A stretch of DNA of 64,000 nucleotides from a bacterium (GTDB lineage: Bacteria; Bacillota; Clostridia; Christensenellales; CAG-138): positions 32,365-96,364 of the forward strand of contig JALFDW010000006.1 of assembly GCA_022778545.1 (NCBI GenBank), read 5' to 3'. A model generated the notes under the pieces. The model had not been told where the DNA came from, did not search any database, and saw only the letters and a list, made by a program, of their open reading frames with translations. Both the position numbers and the translations under genes were made by a program. Below, in pieces: positions 8,014 to 16,442 of the stretch (positions are counted from its first letter, which is position 1; the number at the start of each line of letters is the position of its first letter).

Positions 8014-9750
8014 TTACCGCTTCACGATCCTGAAATACGTCCGCGCGGTCATGCGGTAGGCCACGAAATAGATGAGCGCAAAGGCCGCGCACACGCCGAG
8101 CGCGCAGCAGAGCACGAGCGCCCAGTCATACAGCATAAAGACCTGCAGCATGCGCGTGAGGATGCGGCTTGCAAACACCATGTGCAGAAGCGCCGTCACA
8201 AGCGGCAGGAAGAACACCCAGAGCACCTGCGCATTGATCGTACCCTTGACCTGGTTTTCATCCATGCCGACCTGCTGGAGAATGTCGAAACGTTCCTTGT
8301 CCTCATAGCCCTCCGTAATCTGTTTGAAATAGATCATCAGCACCGTCACCACAAGGAACAGGATCGCGAAAAACGCGCCGAGGAAGAGCAGCCCGCCATA
8401 CATGCCGTAATTATACTGCCGGGCAGTCCAGATGTCGCTGATGCCGTAATAATACTTTACATCCTCGCCTGCGTCATCTTTTAAAGCAACGGTTAGCTCG
8501 CGCGCCGCGTCGAGAAATGCCATGCGGTCTTTCTCCGTGCCGTCCAGGTCGAAATACAGCGTCCCCTCCAGATAAATGCTGTGCGGCTGCATGTAGAGCT
8601 CCCAGTCCGGATAGACCGTGGCAGCCGGGTTCGGCTCACCTTCCACATAGTCATAGTTAAGCCCGCTTTCGTCCGCATGCATCACCACGTTGTGCGCTTG
8701 TGCAAGCGCGGCCAGCTCCGCGTCCACGCCGAGCCGATCCATCACCGCAGGATAGCCGCTCACCTGCACGTTGTATGGGTACTGTAACGCAAGCGTCTTT
8801 TCCTGCCCAAAGTAAAGCGAAAGAGTGCCGCAAAGGGTCACGAGGAACATCGTGGAAAGGATGCAGATCGTCGCAAGGCTCGAAGCGTTCTGCCGCATGC
8901 GGTGGAACATGCCCGAGACCGAAACGAAGTTCTGCGGTTTATAATAGAACCGCTTGTTGGCGCGCAACGCTCTCAGCACGGCGATGCTGCCGGAAGTAAA
9001 AAGCAGGTTCGTTGCGAGGATGACGAGCAGCACCAGGATGAAGAAGATCCCCATTGCCGTGCCGGCTTTTTCCACCGTCCACGCATAATAATATGCAGCG
9101 CCGAGCATCCCGGCGCCGATGAGCGCCATGGGGATGACGAGTTTGGAATCCTTTTCACCGCGCTTCTCGCTTTGCAGAAGCTGGATGGGGTTGGCAAGAT
9201 GCACCTGCGCAAGGTTGTAAAGCGAGCTTATGAGATACACGCCAAGGAAAAGCGCTGAGGTCATCAGCCAGGCCACCGGCGCAGGCCGGAACGCATTCTG
9301 CGGCAGCGCGTGCATGAGCTTGAGCAGCAGCAGGAACAGGAGCTTCCCGAACACCAGCGCGAACACGAGGCCGCAGGCAAAACCGCCGAGGAGAACGATC
9401 GCGTTTTCAAGCAACAGGATGCGCCCCACATGCGCCTTGGAAAGGCCAAGCACGCCATAAAGTCCGAATTCCTTCTTCCTGCGCTTCACGAGAAAGCGGT
9501 TGATGGAAAGCAGAAAGCCCGCCGCAAACACCGTGAACACGATGACGCCCATCCGGAACAGGCCCTGCGCAGCATCCCCGCCGGGAACCGCCGCAAGCTC
9601 CGTGGACATGGCAAACCCGCACACGAGAAAGTAAATGCCGCCGATGATGGCGCAGGCGATCATATACGGCAGGTAGACTTCCCGGCTGCGGCGGATGTTC
9701 GCCCAGGCAAGTTTCAGGTAAAACCCTTTAGCCAATGTCCGCACCCCCAT
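8014..9750 (-). CDS. BceB-type ABC transporter permease
   Basis: About 578 residues with many hydrophobic segments, including FtsX-like domains at both ends and a long extracellular stretch in between (about residues 310-455), the layout of BceB permeases that sense and help remove cell-wall-active peptides. The N-terminal KLAWANIRRSREVYLPYM is typical of the family. It overlaps the ATPase gene by 23 bp if the ATG at 9750 is used. A TTG at 9735 (MAKGFYLKL) with GGGGGTG upstream is an equally good start. The neighbouring kinase and regulator complete a Bce module. Confidence 0.85.
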   Translation of the reverse strand: MGVRTLAKGFYLKLAWANIRRSREVYLPYMIACAIIGGIYFLVCGFAMSTELAAVPGGDAAQGLFRMGVIVFTVFAAGFLLSINRFLVKRRKKEFGLYGVLGLSKAHVGRILLLENAIVLLGGFACGLVFALVFGKLLFLLLLKLMHALPQNAFRPAPVAWLMTSALFLGVYLISSLYNLAQVHLANPIQLLQSEKRGEKDSKLVIPMALIGAGMLGAAYYYAWTVEKAGTAMGIFFILVLLVILATNLLFTSGSIAVLRALRANKRFYYKPQNFVSVSGMFHRMRQNASSLATICILSTMFLVTLCGTLSLYFGQEKTLALQYPYNVQVSGYPAVMDRLGVDAELAALAQAHNVVMHADESGLNYDYVEGEPNPAATVYPDWELYMQPHSIYLEGTLYFDLDGTEKDRMAFLDAARELTVALKDDAGEDVKYYYGISDIWTARQYNYGMYGGLLFLGAFFAILFLVVTVLMIYFKQITEGYEDKERFDILQQVGMDENQVKGTINAQVLWVFFLPLVTALLHMVFASRILTRMLQVFMLYDWALVLCCALGVCAAFALIYFVAYRMTARTYFRIVKR

Positions 9751-10498
9751 CCGAAAGCACGGAAAGATTCGCCACGATCCGGTCAAAAAACGCGCGGTTG
9801 TCGTCCTCCCCCCGGTAAAGCTGCGCAAAGATCTCGCCATCCTTGATGAACAGCACGCGGCTTGCATAGCTTGCAGCCATCGTGCTGTGAGTGACCATGA
9901 GGATCGTCTTCCCGGCGCGTTCATTGAGCTCGCGGAAATTCTGCAGCAGGCTCACGGAGGACTTGGAGTCGAGAGCCCCTGTCGGTTCATCCGCGAGGAT
10001 GAGCTGCGGGTCGGTGATGACGGCGCGGGCCACGGCCGCCCGCTGCTTTTCGCCGCCGGAGACTTCATAAGGATACTTCCCGAGCAGCGCGTCGATGCCG
10101 AGCATCCGCGCGATGGGCTGCAGCCGGCTTTCCATCTCCCTGACCGGCGTTTGGGAAAGCACGAGCGGCAGCAGGATATTGTCCTTCAGGGTGAATGTGT
10201 CGAGCAGGTTGAAATCCTGGAAAACAAAGCCCAGGTTGTCGCGCCGGAATTTGGAAAGCTCCCGATCCGGCACGGAAGCGAAGCTGCGCCCGCCGAGCAG
10301 CACGTCGCCCGCGGTGGGTTTGTCAAGGGAAGCAATGATGTTAAGAAGCGTCGTCTTGCCGCTGCCGGACGCGCCCATGATCGCCACGAATTCGCCCTCC
10401 GACACCGCGAAGCTCACGTTTTTGAGCGCAACGCACTGCACAAGGCCGAGCTTTGTGGTATATACCTTTTTTACGTTTTGGATCTTCAGCAGTTCCAT
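9728..10498 (-). CDS. BceA-type ABC transporter ATP-binding protein
   Basis: A 256-residue ATPase of the MacB/LolD/BceA family. Walker A GASGSGKTT, Q-loop FVFQDFNLL, signature SGGEKQR, Walker B LILADEPTGALD and the H-loop VTHS are all present. It pairs with the overlapping FtsX-type permease. The ATG at 10498 gives the family N-terminus MELLKIQNVKKVY; the nearest GGAGG is 13 bases upstream, a little far. Together with BceB it is expected to protect against a lantibiotic or bacitracin-like peptide; the real inducer cannot be read from sequence. Confidence 0.9.
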   Translation of the reverse strand: MELLKIQNVKKVYTTKLGLVQCVALKNVSFAVSEGEFVAIMGASGSGKTTLLNIIASLDKPTAGDVLLGGRSFASVPDRELSKFRRDNLGFVFQDFNLLDTFTLKDNILLPLVLSQTPVREMESRLQPIARMLGIDALLGKYPYEVSGGEKQRAAVARAVITDPQLILADEPTGALDSKSSVSLLQNFRELNERAGKTILMVTHSTMAASYASRVLFIKDGEIFAQLYRGEDDNRAFFDRIVANLSVLSDGGADIG

Positions 10499-10534
10499 TG
10501 GTTTTGCATGACCTCCTTGTGGAAACATGCCCTT

Positions 10535-10563
10535 ATCATACAAAACGCGGCAAAGCCCCGCCA
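10535..10563 (-). promoter_or_regulatory. Candidate activator-dependent promoter of bceAB
   Basis: On the minus strand a good -10 TATGAT (10540-10535) lies 17 bp from a poor -35 TGGCGG (10563-10558). A poor -35 is expected where a response regulator must recruit polymerase. The candidate BceR operator is about 35 bp further upstream. Confidence 0.45.
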
Positions 10564-10594
10564 TCGAAACACCTTACAAAACGGTGCGCCAACC

Positions 10595-10608
10595 TTACAG
10601 TTTTGTCA
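10595..10608 (-). promoter_or_regulatory. Candidate BceR-type operator
   Basis: The minus strand reads TGACA-AAAC-TGTAA, an exact fit to the TnACA-N4-TGTAA form known for BceR-like regulators. It lies between the kinase gene and the transporter promoter. A related TTTTGTAAGG half-site is repeated about 20 bp closer to the promoter. Confidence 0.6.
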
Positions 10609-10620
10609 CATTGGGCAGCT

Positions 10621-11613
10621 TCACTCCCGGAACCGGAACGTATCCGCATCCGGGAAAGCAAGCGCCACGCGCGTGCCGCGCCCGGGCACGGAGCGCACCT
10701 CCAGGCGGATGGCGAGCGCATCCGCCACCTGGCGCGTCAGATACAGGCCGACTCCGCTCGCGCGGGTATCCACGCGGCCGTTGTAGCCCGTGTAGCCCTT
10801 CTCAAAAATGCGCGGCAGATCCTCCGCGCGGATGCCGATGCCGCTGTCCTCGATCACGAGGCAGGCGTTTTCCGCGAAGATCTTCACGCCGCCCGCGTTC
10901 GTGTATTTCACGGCGTTGGAAATAAGCTGTTCCAGAATGAAGCCCAGCCACTTGGCGTCGCTCACGACGGCGAGGTCAAGCGGCGCGATTTCCGCAGAAA
11001 GGCCCTTGTAAACGAAGAGCAGGCCATATTTTTTCACGCTTTCACGCACGATGCGGCCAAGGTCGCACCGCTCGATCACAAGGTCGTTCGCGATCTCCCT
11101 GAGCTTCACATATTGCAGCGCAAGCTCCGCGTAGCGTTCCACCTTGAACAGCTCCTGCCGGAGCACGCCCGCCTCCGCGCAGCCGCTCCCCTGCAGCACA
11201 AGGCGCATGGCCGCGATGGGCGTTTTGATCTGGTGCACCCAAAGCGTGTAATAGGAAAGGTTCTCGTCCTGCGCCGTTTCCAGCGCGCGGTTTGTTTCCA
11301 CCTGCCTCTGAACAAGCGTCCGGATCACTGCCTGGTACTCCTTTTCCAAAGCGTCCTGCGGCGCGGGAAGCGCCTCCGGCAGGGCGCCGGTGTGCATGGA
11401 GATGGTGCGCATCAGGCGCAGCCTGGCAATGTAGCGCCGGCCGTCAAAAAACAGCAGCAGGAGCAGCACAAAACCGAGCATGAGCGAAGTATACCAGCCA
11501 AGAGCCACGCTCTGCCCGCCCAAATATGCCACAAAAGGTATGAGCAGCACGGCGGCCCCGCCAAACACAACGAGTGCCCACCGGGCCTTGAAATAATGAA
11601 AAACGTCACGCAT
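10621..11613 (-). CDS. BceS-like intramembrane-sensing histidine kinase
   Basis: A 330-residue kinase with two N-terminal transmembrane helices (about residues 14-55), almost no extracellular loop, and a cytoplasmic part with the H-box LWVHQIKTPI, an N-box ISNAVKY, and the ATP-lid motifs DSGIGI and GVGLYL. This is the BceS/intramembrane-sensing type, which receives its signal from the BceAB transporter and phosphorylates the regulator. It overlaps the regulator gene by 8 bp. Confidence 0.9.
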   Translation of the reverse strand: MRDVFHYFKARWALVVFGGAAVLLIPFVAYLGGQSVALGWYTSLMLGFVLLLLLFFDGRRYIARLRLMRTISMHTGALPEALPAPQDALEKEYQAVIRTLVQRQVETNRALETAQDENLSYYTLWVHQIKTPIAAMRLVLQGSGCAEAGVLRQELFKVERYAELALQYVKLREIANDLVIERCDLGRIVRESVKKYGLLFVYKGLSAEIAPLDLAVVSDAKWLGFILEQLISNAVKYTNAGGVKIFAENACLVIEDSGIGIRAEDLPRIFEKGYTGYNGRVDTRASGVGLYLTRQVADALAIRLEVRSVPGRGTRVALAFPDADTFRFRE

Positions 11614-12280
11614 CGATGCTGTACCCCTGCCCTTTGTGGGTGACGATGCAGTCCTCCATGCCTGCCGCCGAAAGTGTTTTGCGCAGGCGGTTCACGTTCA
11701 CGGTCAGCGTATTGTCATCCACGAATTCGTCGCTCTCCCAAAGGCGCAGCATGATGCTCTCCCGGCTCACGACCTGGCCGGGCTTTTCAAGCAGCGCCAG
11801 CAGGATGCCAAGCTCATTCTTCGTAAGCGGAATGCGTTCCCCGCCGCGCATGAGGCAGGATGCCGCCGCATCGAGCACGGCGCCGCGCAGGCGCGGCTGA
11901 GGCGGCGGCGTTTCATAATCGTAGCTGCGGCGGAGCATGGCCTGCACCTTTGCCACAAGCACATCCGTAGAAACCGGCTTTGTGATGTAATCATCCCCGC
12001 CCATATTCACGGCCATAATAACGTCCATGTCATCCGAGCGGGAAGATACGAAGATCACGGGCACCCTGCTTTCCCTGCGGATCTCCGCGCAGCGGAAATA
12101 GCCGTTGTGAAACGGCAGGGAAACATCCATGAGAACAAGGTGCGGCGCAAACGCCCGGAACTCGCCCACCACATCCGAAAAGTCCTGCGCCGCCCGCGCT
12201 TCAAAGCCCCAGGCGTTCAGTTCCCGGCAGAGCATCCCGGCGATGACCGCATCATCCTCCACAACAAAAATGCGATACAT
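11606..12280 (-). CDS. BceR-like OmpR-family response regulator
   Basis: A 224-residue regulator: receiver domain starting MYRIFVVEDD, phospho-acceptor in LVLMDVSLP, a conserved KPVSTDVLVAKV segment, then an OmpR winged-helix domain (LTKNELGILLALLEKPGQVVS). The ATG at 12280 follows GGAGGAAGAAA. It is the first gene of the kinase/regulator pair and is expected to bind the operator near 10600 and switch on the transporter. Confidence 0.92.
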   Translation of the reverse strand: MYRIFVVEDDAVIAGMLCRELNAWGFEARAAQDFSDVVGEFRAFAPHLVLMDVSLPFHNGYFRCAEIRRESRVPVIFVSSRSDDMDVIMAVNMGGDDYITKPVSTDVLVAKVQAMLRRSYDYETPPPQPRLRGAVLDAAASCLMRGGERIPLTKNELGILLALLEKPGQVVSRESIMLRLWESDEFVDDNTLTVNVNRLRKTLSAAGMEDCIVTHKGQGYSIDA

Positions 12281-12494
12281 TTTCTTCCTCCTTCCTGCTA
12301 TTGTATTGAAGCGTTTTCCCCCCGTCAACCGGGCCGGGCAGGAATTCATAAAAAAACAAGGATTTGGCCGTTTTCCGGCATCTCCGATAAGTTCACATTT
12401 TGTTTCACATGCTTCACATCATTTTCATTGCATTCCCGCCGCCCGCATATTACTATGGTAAGCATACAAGCTCGTTTGAAGTGAGGTTTTCTGT

Positions 12495-12899
12495 ATGCGA
12501 AATTGGCTGATGCGGTTCATGGCAGGGCGCAACGGTATGGACGCGTTCGCGCGGTTTCTTTCCATCGCCGCGCTCGTGCTCCTCATCCTGTCCATGTTCA
12601 TCCCCGGCTATGTCGGCGCGGCTCTCTGGATCCTTGCCCTCGCATGCCTCGTCTACAGCTATTTCCGCATTTTCTCCCGGAATACCGCAAAGCGCTATAC
12701 GGAAAACGCAAAGTTCCTTTCCGTAAAATACAAGGTCGCCAACTGGTTCCGCCGCAAAAAGGAGCGTATCCAGCAGAGCAAGACCCACCGTTTTTACCGC
12801 TGCCCCCAGTGCGGCATCACGACACGCATCCCGAAGGGCAAGGGGAAGATCAAGATCACCTGCCCCAAATGCGGCAACACGTTCATCCGCAAAAGCTGA
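12495..12899 (+). CDS. Small membrane protein with C-terminal zinc ribbon
   Basis: 134 residues. Two hydrophobic helices lie at about residues 20-60, then a basic linker, then a zinc ribbon with CPQC and CPKC pairs about 20 residues apart. Such proteins are common and uncharacterised in Clostridia. It stands alone, opposite to the Bce genes, and is followed by a strong hairpin. No function can be assigned; nucleic acid or protein binding at the membrane is possible. Confidence 0.75.
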   Translation: MRNWLMRFMAGRNGMDAFARFLSIAALVLLILSMFIPGYVGAALWILALACLVYSYFRIFSRNTAKRYTENAKFLSVKYKVANWFRRKKERIQQSKTHRFYRCPQCGITTRIPKGKGKIKITCPKCGNTFIRKS

Positions 12900-12926
12900 A
12901 GCGGACGCTGCCTTTCAAAAGCTTAT

Positions 12927-12971
12927 CGGCAAAAGAAAAAGCCGCGTTTTGTGCGGCTTTTTCTTTTGCCG
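12927..12971 (+). terminator. Terminator after the zinc-ribbon gene
   Basis: A 19-bp perfect stem, CGGCAAAAGAAAAAGCCGC paired with its complement around a seven-base loop; the right arm supplies its own T-run (CTTTTTCTTTT). Confidence 0.8.
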
Positions 12972-13064
12972 GAAAACCATCCCACAAAGCCTGTTTACTT
13001 CTTTCCCGTTTTGAAGTACCATAAAGTTTGAATACAAGCATTGCTCTTCAGGAGGACAGGATCT

Positions 13065-14570
13065 ATGCCGGATTATAAAAAGCTACAAAACGGCAGCGAC
13101 ATCCGCGGCGTTGCCATTGCCGTGGAAGGCGGCAAGCCGGTCGATTTGACGGAAGAAGCCGTGCGCGCCATCGGCGGCGCATTTGCATCATGGCTGAAAC
13201 AGCACGCCGGGGCGCATGCAAAACGCGTTTCCATCGGGCGGGATTCCCGCCTTTCGGGCGAACAGCTCGCCGCATGGCTCGCGGACGGTCTTTCCACCGC
13301 CGGGATGGAGGTCACGGATTTCGGTCTCTGCACCACGCCGGCGATGTTCATGTCCACCGTGATGGAAGGCTGGGCGTTCGACGGCGCGGTCATGATCACA
13401 GCAAGCCACCTGCCCTTTGAGCGCAACGGCTTCAAATTCTTCACCGCAAAGGGCGGCCTTGAAAAGCAGGACATCGCGGAGATCCTTGCCGTAGCGGGCG
13501 CGGGCAGCTTTCCCGCAGGCAGCGCGGCGCCTGCGGCACGGGCGGATTTCCTGCCCGCCTATGCCGGGATGCTCCGGGAAAAGATCCGCTCCGCCACGGG
13601 CATGGAGCAGCCGCTTGCCGGCCTCCGCATCCTCGTGGACGCGGGCAACGGCGCAGGCGGCTTCTTCGCAGGAGAGGTTCTCGCCCCGCTCGGCGCGGAT
13701 ACCACCGGCAGCCAATTCCTTCTGCCGGACGGCCGCTTCCCCAACCATGCGCCCAACCCGGAAAACGCGGCAGCGATGGAATCTATCCGTGCGGCGGTGC
13801 TCGCAAACAAAGCGGATTTCGGCATCATTTTCGATACGGATGTGGACCGTGCGGGCGCGGTGCTTGCGGACGGCAGCGAGCTCAACCGCAACCGGCTCAT
13901 CGCCATTCTTGCGTCGATCCTGCTGCGCGAGCACCCGGGCACAACCATCGTCACCGACTCCATCACATCCACCGGCCTTGCATCGTTCATCGACGCCCAT
14001 GGCGGCATTCACCGGCGCTTCAAGCGCGGCTACCGCAACGTGATCAACGAAGCGATCCGCCTTTGCGCCGCCGGGCAGGATGCGCAGATGGCCATTGAGA
14101 CTTCCGGCCACGGCGCGCTCCGCGAAAACTACTTCCTTGACGACGGCGCCTACCTGATGGTGAAACTCCTCATTGAGCTTGCGCGCGCAAAAAAGGAAGG
14201 CCGCACGCTCGAATCCCTGCTCGCCGGGCTGAAAGAGCCTGCGGAAAGCATGGAATTCCGCATGCCGCTTCTTGCGGAGGAATTCGCCGCCTATGGCAGC
14301 GAGGTCATTTCCGCGCTCACCGAATACGCGAAAACGCAGCTTGGCTGGACGCTTGCCTCCCCCAATTACGAAGGGGTGCGCGTAAGCCTCGACGCTCAGC
14401 ATGGCGACGGCTGGTTCCTGCTGCGCCTTTCCCTGCACGACCCGCTGATGCCGCTCAACATCGAAAGCGACAGCGTGGGCGGCGCAAAGAAAATCGCCGC
14501 GGCCCTTGCGGGCTTCCTTGCAGGGTTTGAAAAGCTGGATTCCGCCAGCCTTGCGGAATTTGCAAAATAA
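13065..14570 (+). CDS. Phosphomannomutase/phosphoglucomutase family enzyme
   Basis: 501 residues of the alpha-D-phosphohexomutase superfamily, which interconverts hexose 1- and 6-phosphates for cell-envelope sugar synthesis. Visible in order: sugar-phosphate loop near the N-terminus (SIGRDSRLSGEQL), catalytic serine loop TASHLPFERNG, metal loop DTDVDRAG, a specificity segment (ETSGHGALRENYFLDDGAY) and a C-terminal phosphate-binding domain. The catalytic loop has Ser-His where many relatives have Ser-His-Asn, so it should be active. AGGAGG precedes the ATG at 13065. Confidence 0.87.
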   Translation: MPDYKKLQNGSDIRGVAIAVEGGKPVDLTEEAVRAIGGAFASWLKQHAGAHAKRVSIGRDSRLSGEQLAAWLADGLSTAGMEVTDFGLCTTPAMFMSTVMEGWAFDGAVMITASHLPFERNGFKFFTAKGGLEKQDIAEILAVAGAGSFPAGSAAPAARADFLPAYAGMLREKIRSATGMEQPLAGLRILVDAGNGAGGFFAGEVLAPLGADTTGSQFLLPDGRFPNHAPNPENAAAMESIRAAVLANKADFGIIFDTDVDRAGAVLADGSELNRNRLIAILASILLREHPGTTIVTDSITSTGLASFIDAHGGIHRRFKRGYRNVINEAIRLCAAGQDAQMAIETSGHGALRENYFLDDGAYLMVKLLIELARAKKEGRTLESLLAGLKEPAESMEFRMPLLAEEFAAYGSEVISALTEYAKTQLGWTLASPNYEGVRVSLDAQHGDGWFLLRLSLHDPLMPLNIESDSVGGAKKIAAALAGFLAGFEKLDSASLAEFAK

Positions 14571-14615
14571 GAAAAGGCACTAAGGCAGCATCATTTGACT
14601 GCTGATTCCATAGAA

Positions 14616-14640
14616 GGGCGCGCAATGCAGCGCGCCCTTT
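14616..14640. terminator. Bidirectional terminator between phosphohexomutase and KamA paralogue
   Basis: GGGCGCGC and GCGCGCCC flank a six-base loop, followed on the plus strand by TTTTGC. It lies between convergent genes and may serve both. Confidence 0.75.
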
Positions 14641-14653
14641 TGCTGTGTTTTGT

Positions 14654-15751
14654 TCAGATCTCACCCAGCCAGGCCGCATCCGGCGGCAGCTTCTTCACAA
14701 AAATGCGACCCTCGTTGACCTCATCCTTCGTCTGATGGAACTTGAAGGCAATCGACCCGTCATCCAGCTTGCCTGCGATCTCGATCTTGCCTGTGGGATG
14801 CGACATGCAGAATTTCAGGCATTTGCCCTGCCCGTTCTGCATGGCCTTCGCCCGCTCCACGATGTCATACCCTTCCGCAAACGGCACCTGGAACGTGTTT
14901 TTCACGCCGCTCACCGGGCGGCACTGGAACACATAGTACGGCACTATGCCGTTTGCCGTCAGCAGGCGCAGCAAAGTCCCGAGCGTCTCCACGGAATCGT
15001 TCACGCCGCGCAGGAGCACGGTCTGGTTCTTCACAACGACGCCGCATTCCCGCAGCATCCGCACAGCGGAACGCGCCTGCGGCGTGACCTCATTGGGGTG
15101 GTTGAACTGCGTTACGACATAGATCTGCTTTTGCTTAGTGTATCGCGCAAGCGCTTTAAGCAGCGCCTGATCCTCAATAATGCGCATCGGGTATACGACC
15201 GGCATGCGCGTGGCGACGCGGATGAGGTCAAGATGATCGATCTCCGAAAGCGCGCCAAGATACCGTTCCACCGTTTTCGTCGGCAGCATAAGCGCGTCAC
15301 CGCCGGAAAGGATGGCGTTCGTGATTTCCTCATGCGCGCGGATATAAGCGATCACCTCGTCGAAATGGCTTGCGATCTCCTCATCGGAAAGGCCGACGAG
15401 CCGCTTGCGGAAGCAGTGGCGGCAATACATGGCGCAGCGGTTGGTTGTCAGGATCAGCGCGCTCTCGCGGTATTTGTGCTGCACGCCGGGGCAGACTGTG
15501 TTGCTCGCCTCGCCGCTCGTGTCGAACGTGCCGCTCATGTCCGTTTCAAGGAAAGACGGGATGCACATCTTCCGGATGGGGTCGTCAGGGTCGTCCCAAT
15601 CGATCAGCGAAAGATAATACCGCGTGACGGACATGGGAAATGCCTCGCAAAGCGCGCGCATTCGCTCCGTCTCCTTTTCTCCGAGTCCCAACTGCGGCGC
15701 AAGTGCGCCGATGTCCGTAACATTGTTCTTCATCTCTTCGTACCAAAGCAT
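14654..15751 (-). CDS. KamA-family radical SAM protein, substrate unknown
   Basis: 365 residues related to lysine 2,3-aminomutase. The radical SAM cluster motif CAMYCRHC is intact, followed by NAILSGGDAL. The Asp in LLRGVNDS, which contacts the lysine side chain in true KamA, is kept. The second lysine-binding Asp (the CDPSLGL segment in the kamA at 39183) is replaced by QCRPVSG, and the glycine-rich PLP loop is replaced by SHPTGK. The substrate is therefore probably not lysine. I prefer the ATG at 15751; a second ATG lies six bases upstream. Confidence 0.8.
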   Translation of the reverse strand: MLWYEEMKNNVTDIGALAPQLGLGEKETERMRALCEAFPMSVTRYYLSLIDWDDPDDPIRKMCIPSFLETDMSGTFDTSGEASNTVCPGVQHKYRESALILTTNRCAMYCRHCFRKRLVGLSDEEIASHFDEVIAYIRAHEEITNAILSGGDALMLPTKTVERYLGALSEIDHLDLIRVATRMPVVYPMRIIEDQALLKALARYTKQKQIYVVTQFNHPNEVTPQARSAVRMLRECGVVVKNQTVLLRGVNDSVETLGTLLRLLTANGIVPYYVFQCRPVSGVKNTFQVPFAEGYDIVERAKAMQNGQGKCLKFCMSHPTGKIEIAGKLDDGSIAFKFHQTKDEVNEGRIFVKKLPPDAAWLGEI

Positions 15752-16030
15752 ACTCATTCCCTCTCTTTCTGTGCTATTATATTAAAATTGTATAAAAATT
15801 ACACGCCGGTTTAACTATAACTGCGGTTCTATGAGGTTTTAAGTTAAAAAATGAGCCGAAAGAAAAGATATGCGATCAGATTCATGATGCAACCGGCCCT
15901 TTTTATGATTTTATCATAAGGCGCAGTGCTTTTCCATGTTTTTTCCTGCTGAATCATGGCGAAAGTGTGAAAGTTTACTGAAAATTGAAGAGACGCCTGG
16001 AAAACCAGGAGTTTTCACTTTTTCGACAGA
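15752..16030. other. Gene-free stretch upstream of the KamA paralogue
   Basis: AT-rich spacer. On the minus strand a TATAAT (15781-15776) sits just before the KamA paralogue, without a clear -35. A short inverted repeat TTATGA-TTTTA-TCATAA lies near 15905-15921. I see no reading frame with a ribosome site. Confidence 0.5.
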
Positions 16031-16062
16031 AAAAAGCGGGGAGAAATCTCCCCGCTTTTTTT
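16031..16062 (-). terminator. Terminator of rpmE
   Basis: A near-perfect hairpin GCGGGGAGA/TCTCCCCGC with A-runs and T-runs on both sides, ending 9 bp from the rpmE stop codon. Confidence 0.88.
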
Positions 16063-16070
16063 GCTTTGGT

Positions 16071-16271
16071 TTAGTTCAGGCCGTAGCGCTTCTTGAAGCG
16101 GTCTACGCGTCCGCCCGTATCAACCAGCTTCTGGCGGCCGGTATAGAACGGATGGCACTTGGAACAAATTTCGACCTTGAGCTCGCCCTTGACGGAACCG
16201 CTCTTGAAGGTCTCGCCGCATGCGCAGCGCACGATGCACTCGCCGTAGGACGGATGGATATCCTTCTTCAT
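16071..16271 (-). CDS. rpmE: 50S ribosomal protein L31 (zinc-binding form)
   Basis: 66 residues beginning [11 protein letters not shown], with the zinc-type cysteines (CACGETF and [10 protein letters not shown]) of the RpmE form rather than the zinc-free YtiA/RpmE2 paralogue. The ATG at 16271 is eight bases after GAGGGG; an in-frame GTG nine bases upstream is less likely. The gene has its own promoter, a structured leader, and its own terminator, downstream of rho. Confidence 0.97.
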   Translation of the reverse strand: MKKDIHPSYGECIVRCACGETFKSGSVKGELKVEICSKCHPFYTGRQKLVDTGGRVDRFKKRYGLN

Positions 16272-16284
16272 TCGTTTCACCCCT

Positions 16285-16376
16285 CATAATATTTGCTTGG
16301 CGCAGGGCGATTAGCCGCCCTCCTGCTGCATTGGCGCACCAGAGCGCCCGACGGGTGAAGCCACCCGAACAGAGGT
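16285..16376 (-). promoter_or_regulatory. Structured rpmE leader, possible L31 autoregulatory element
   Basis: Between the rpmE promoter and its ribosome site the minus strand can form successive hairpins: GGGTG-GCTT-CACCC, GGCGC-TCTG-GTGCGCC and AGGGCG-GCTAA-TCGCCCT. Leader RNAs that bind L31 are known in several phyla. I cannot check the fit to those covariance models, so autoregulation is an inference. Confidence 0.4.
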
Positions 16377-16406
16377 ATTATATCGCACCCACCGCGTGGA
16401 ATGCAA
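16377..16406 (-). promoter_or_regulatory. Promoter of rpmE
   Basis: On the minus strand TTGCAT (16406-16401) and a perfect TATAAT (16382-16377) are 18 bp apart. Confidence 0.75.
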
Positions 16407-16442
16407 GCACTTTTTTCACGAAAATGCGGGCTTTTCCGAATT

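Noticed and set aside
13188..14438. 416-codon open frame on the minus strand inside the phosphohexomutase gene
   Set aside because: The plus-strand gene has all phosphohexomutase motifs in order; the minus frame shows none.
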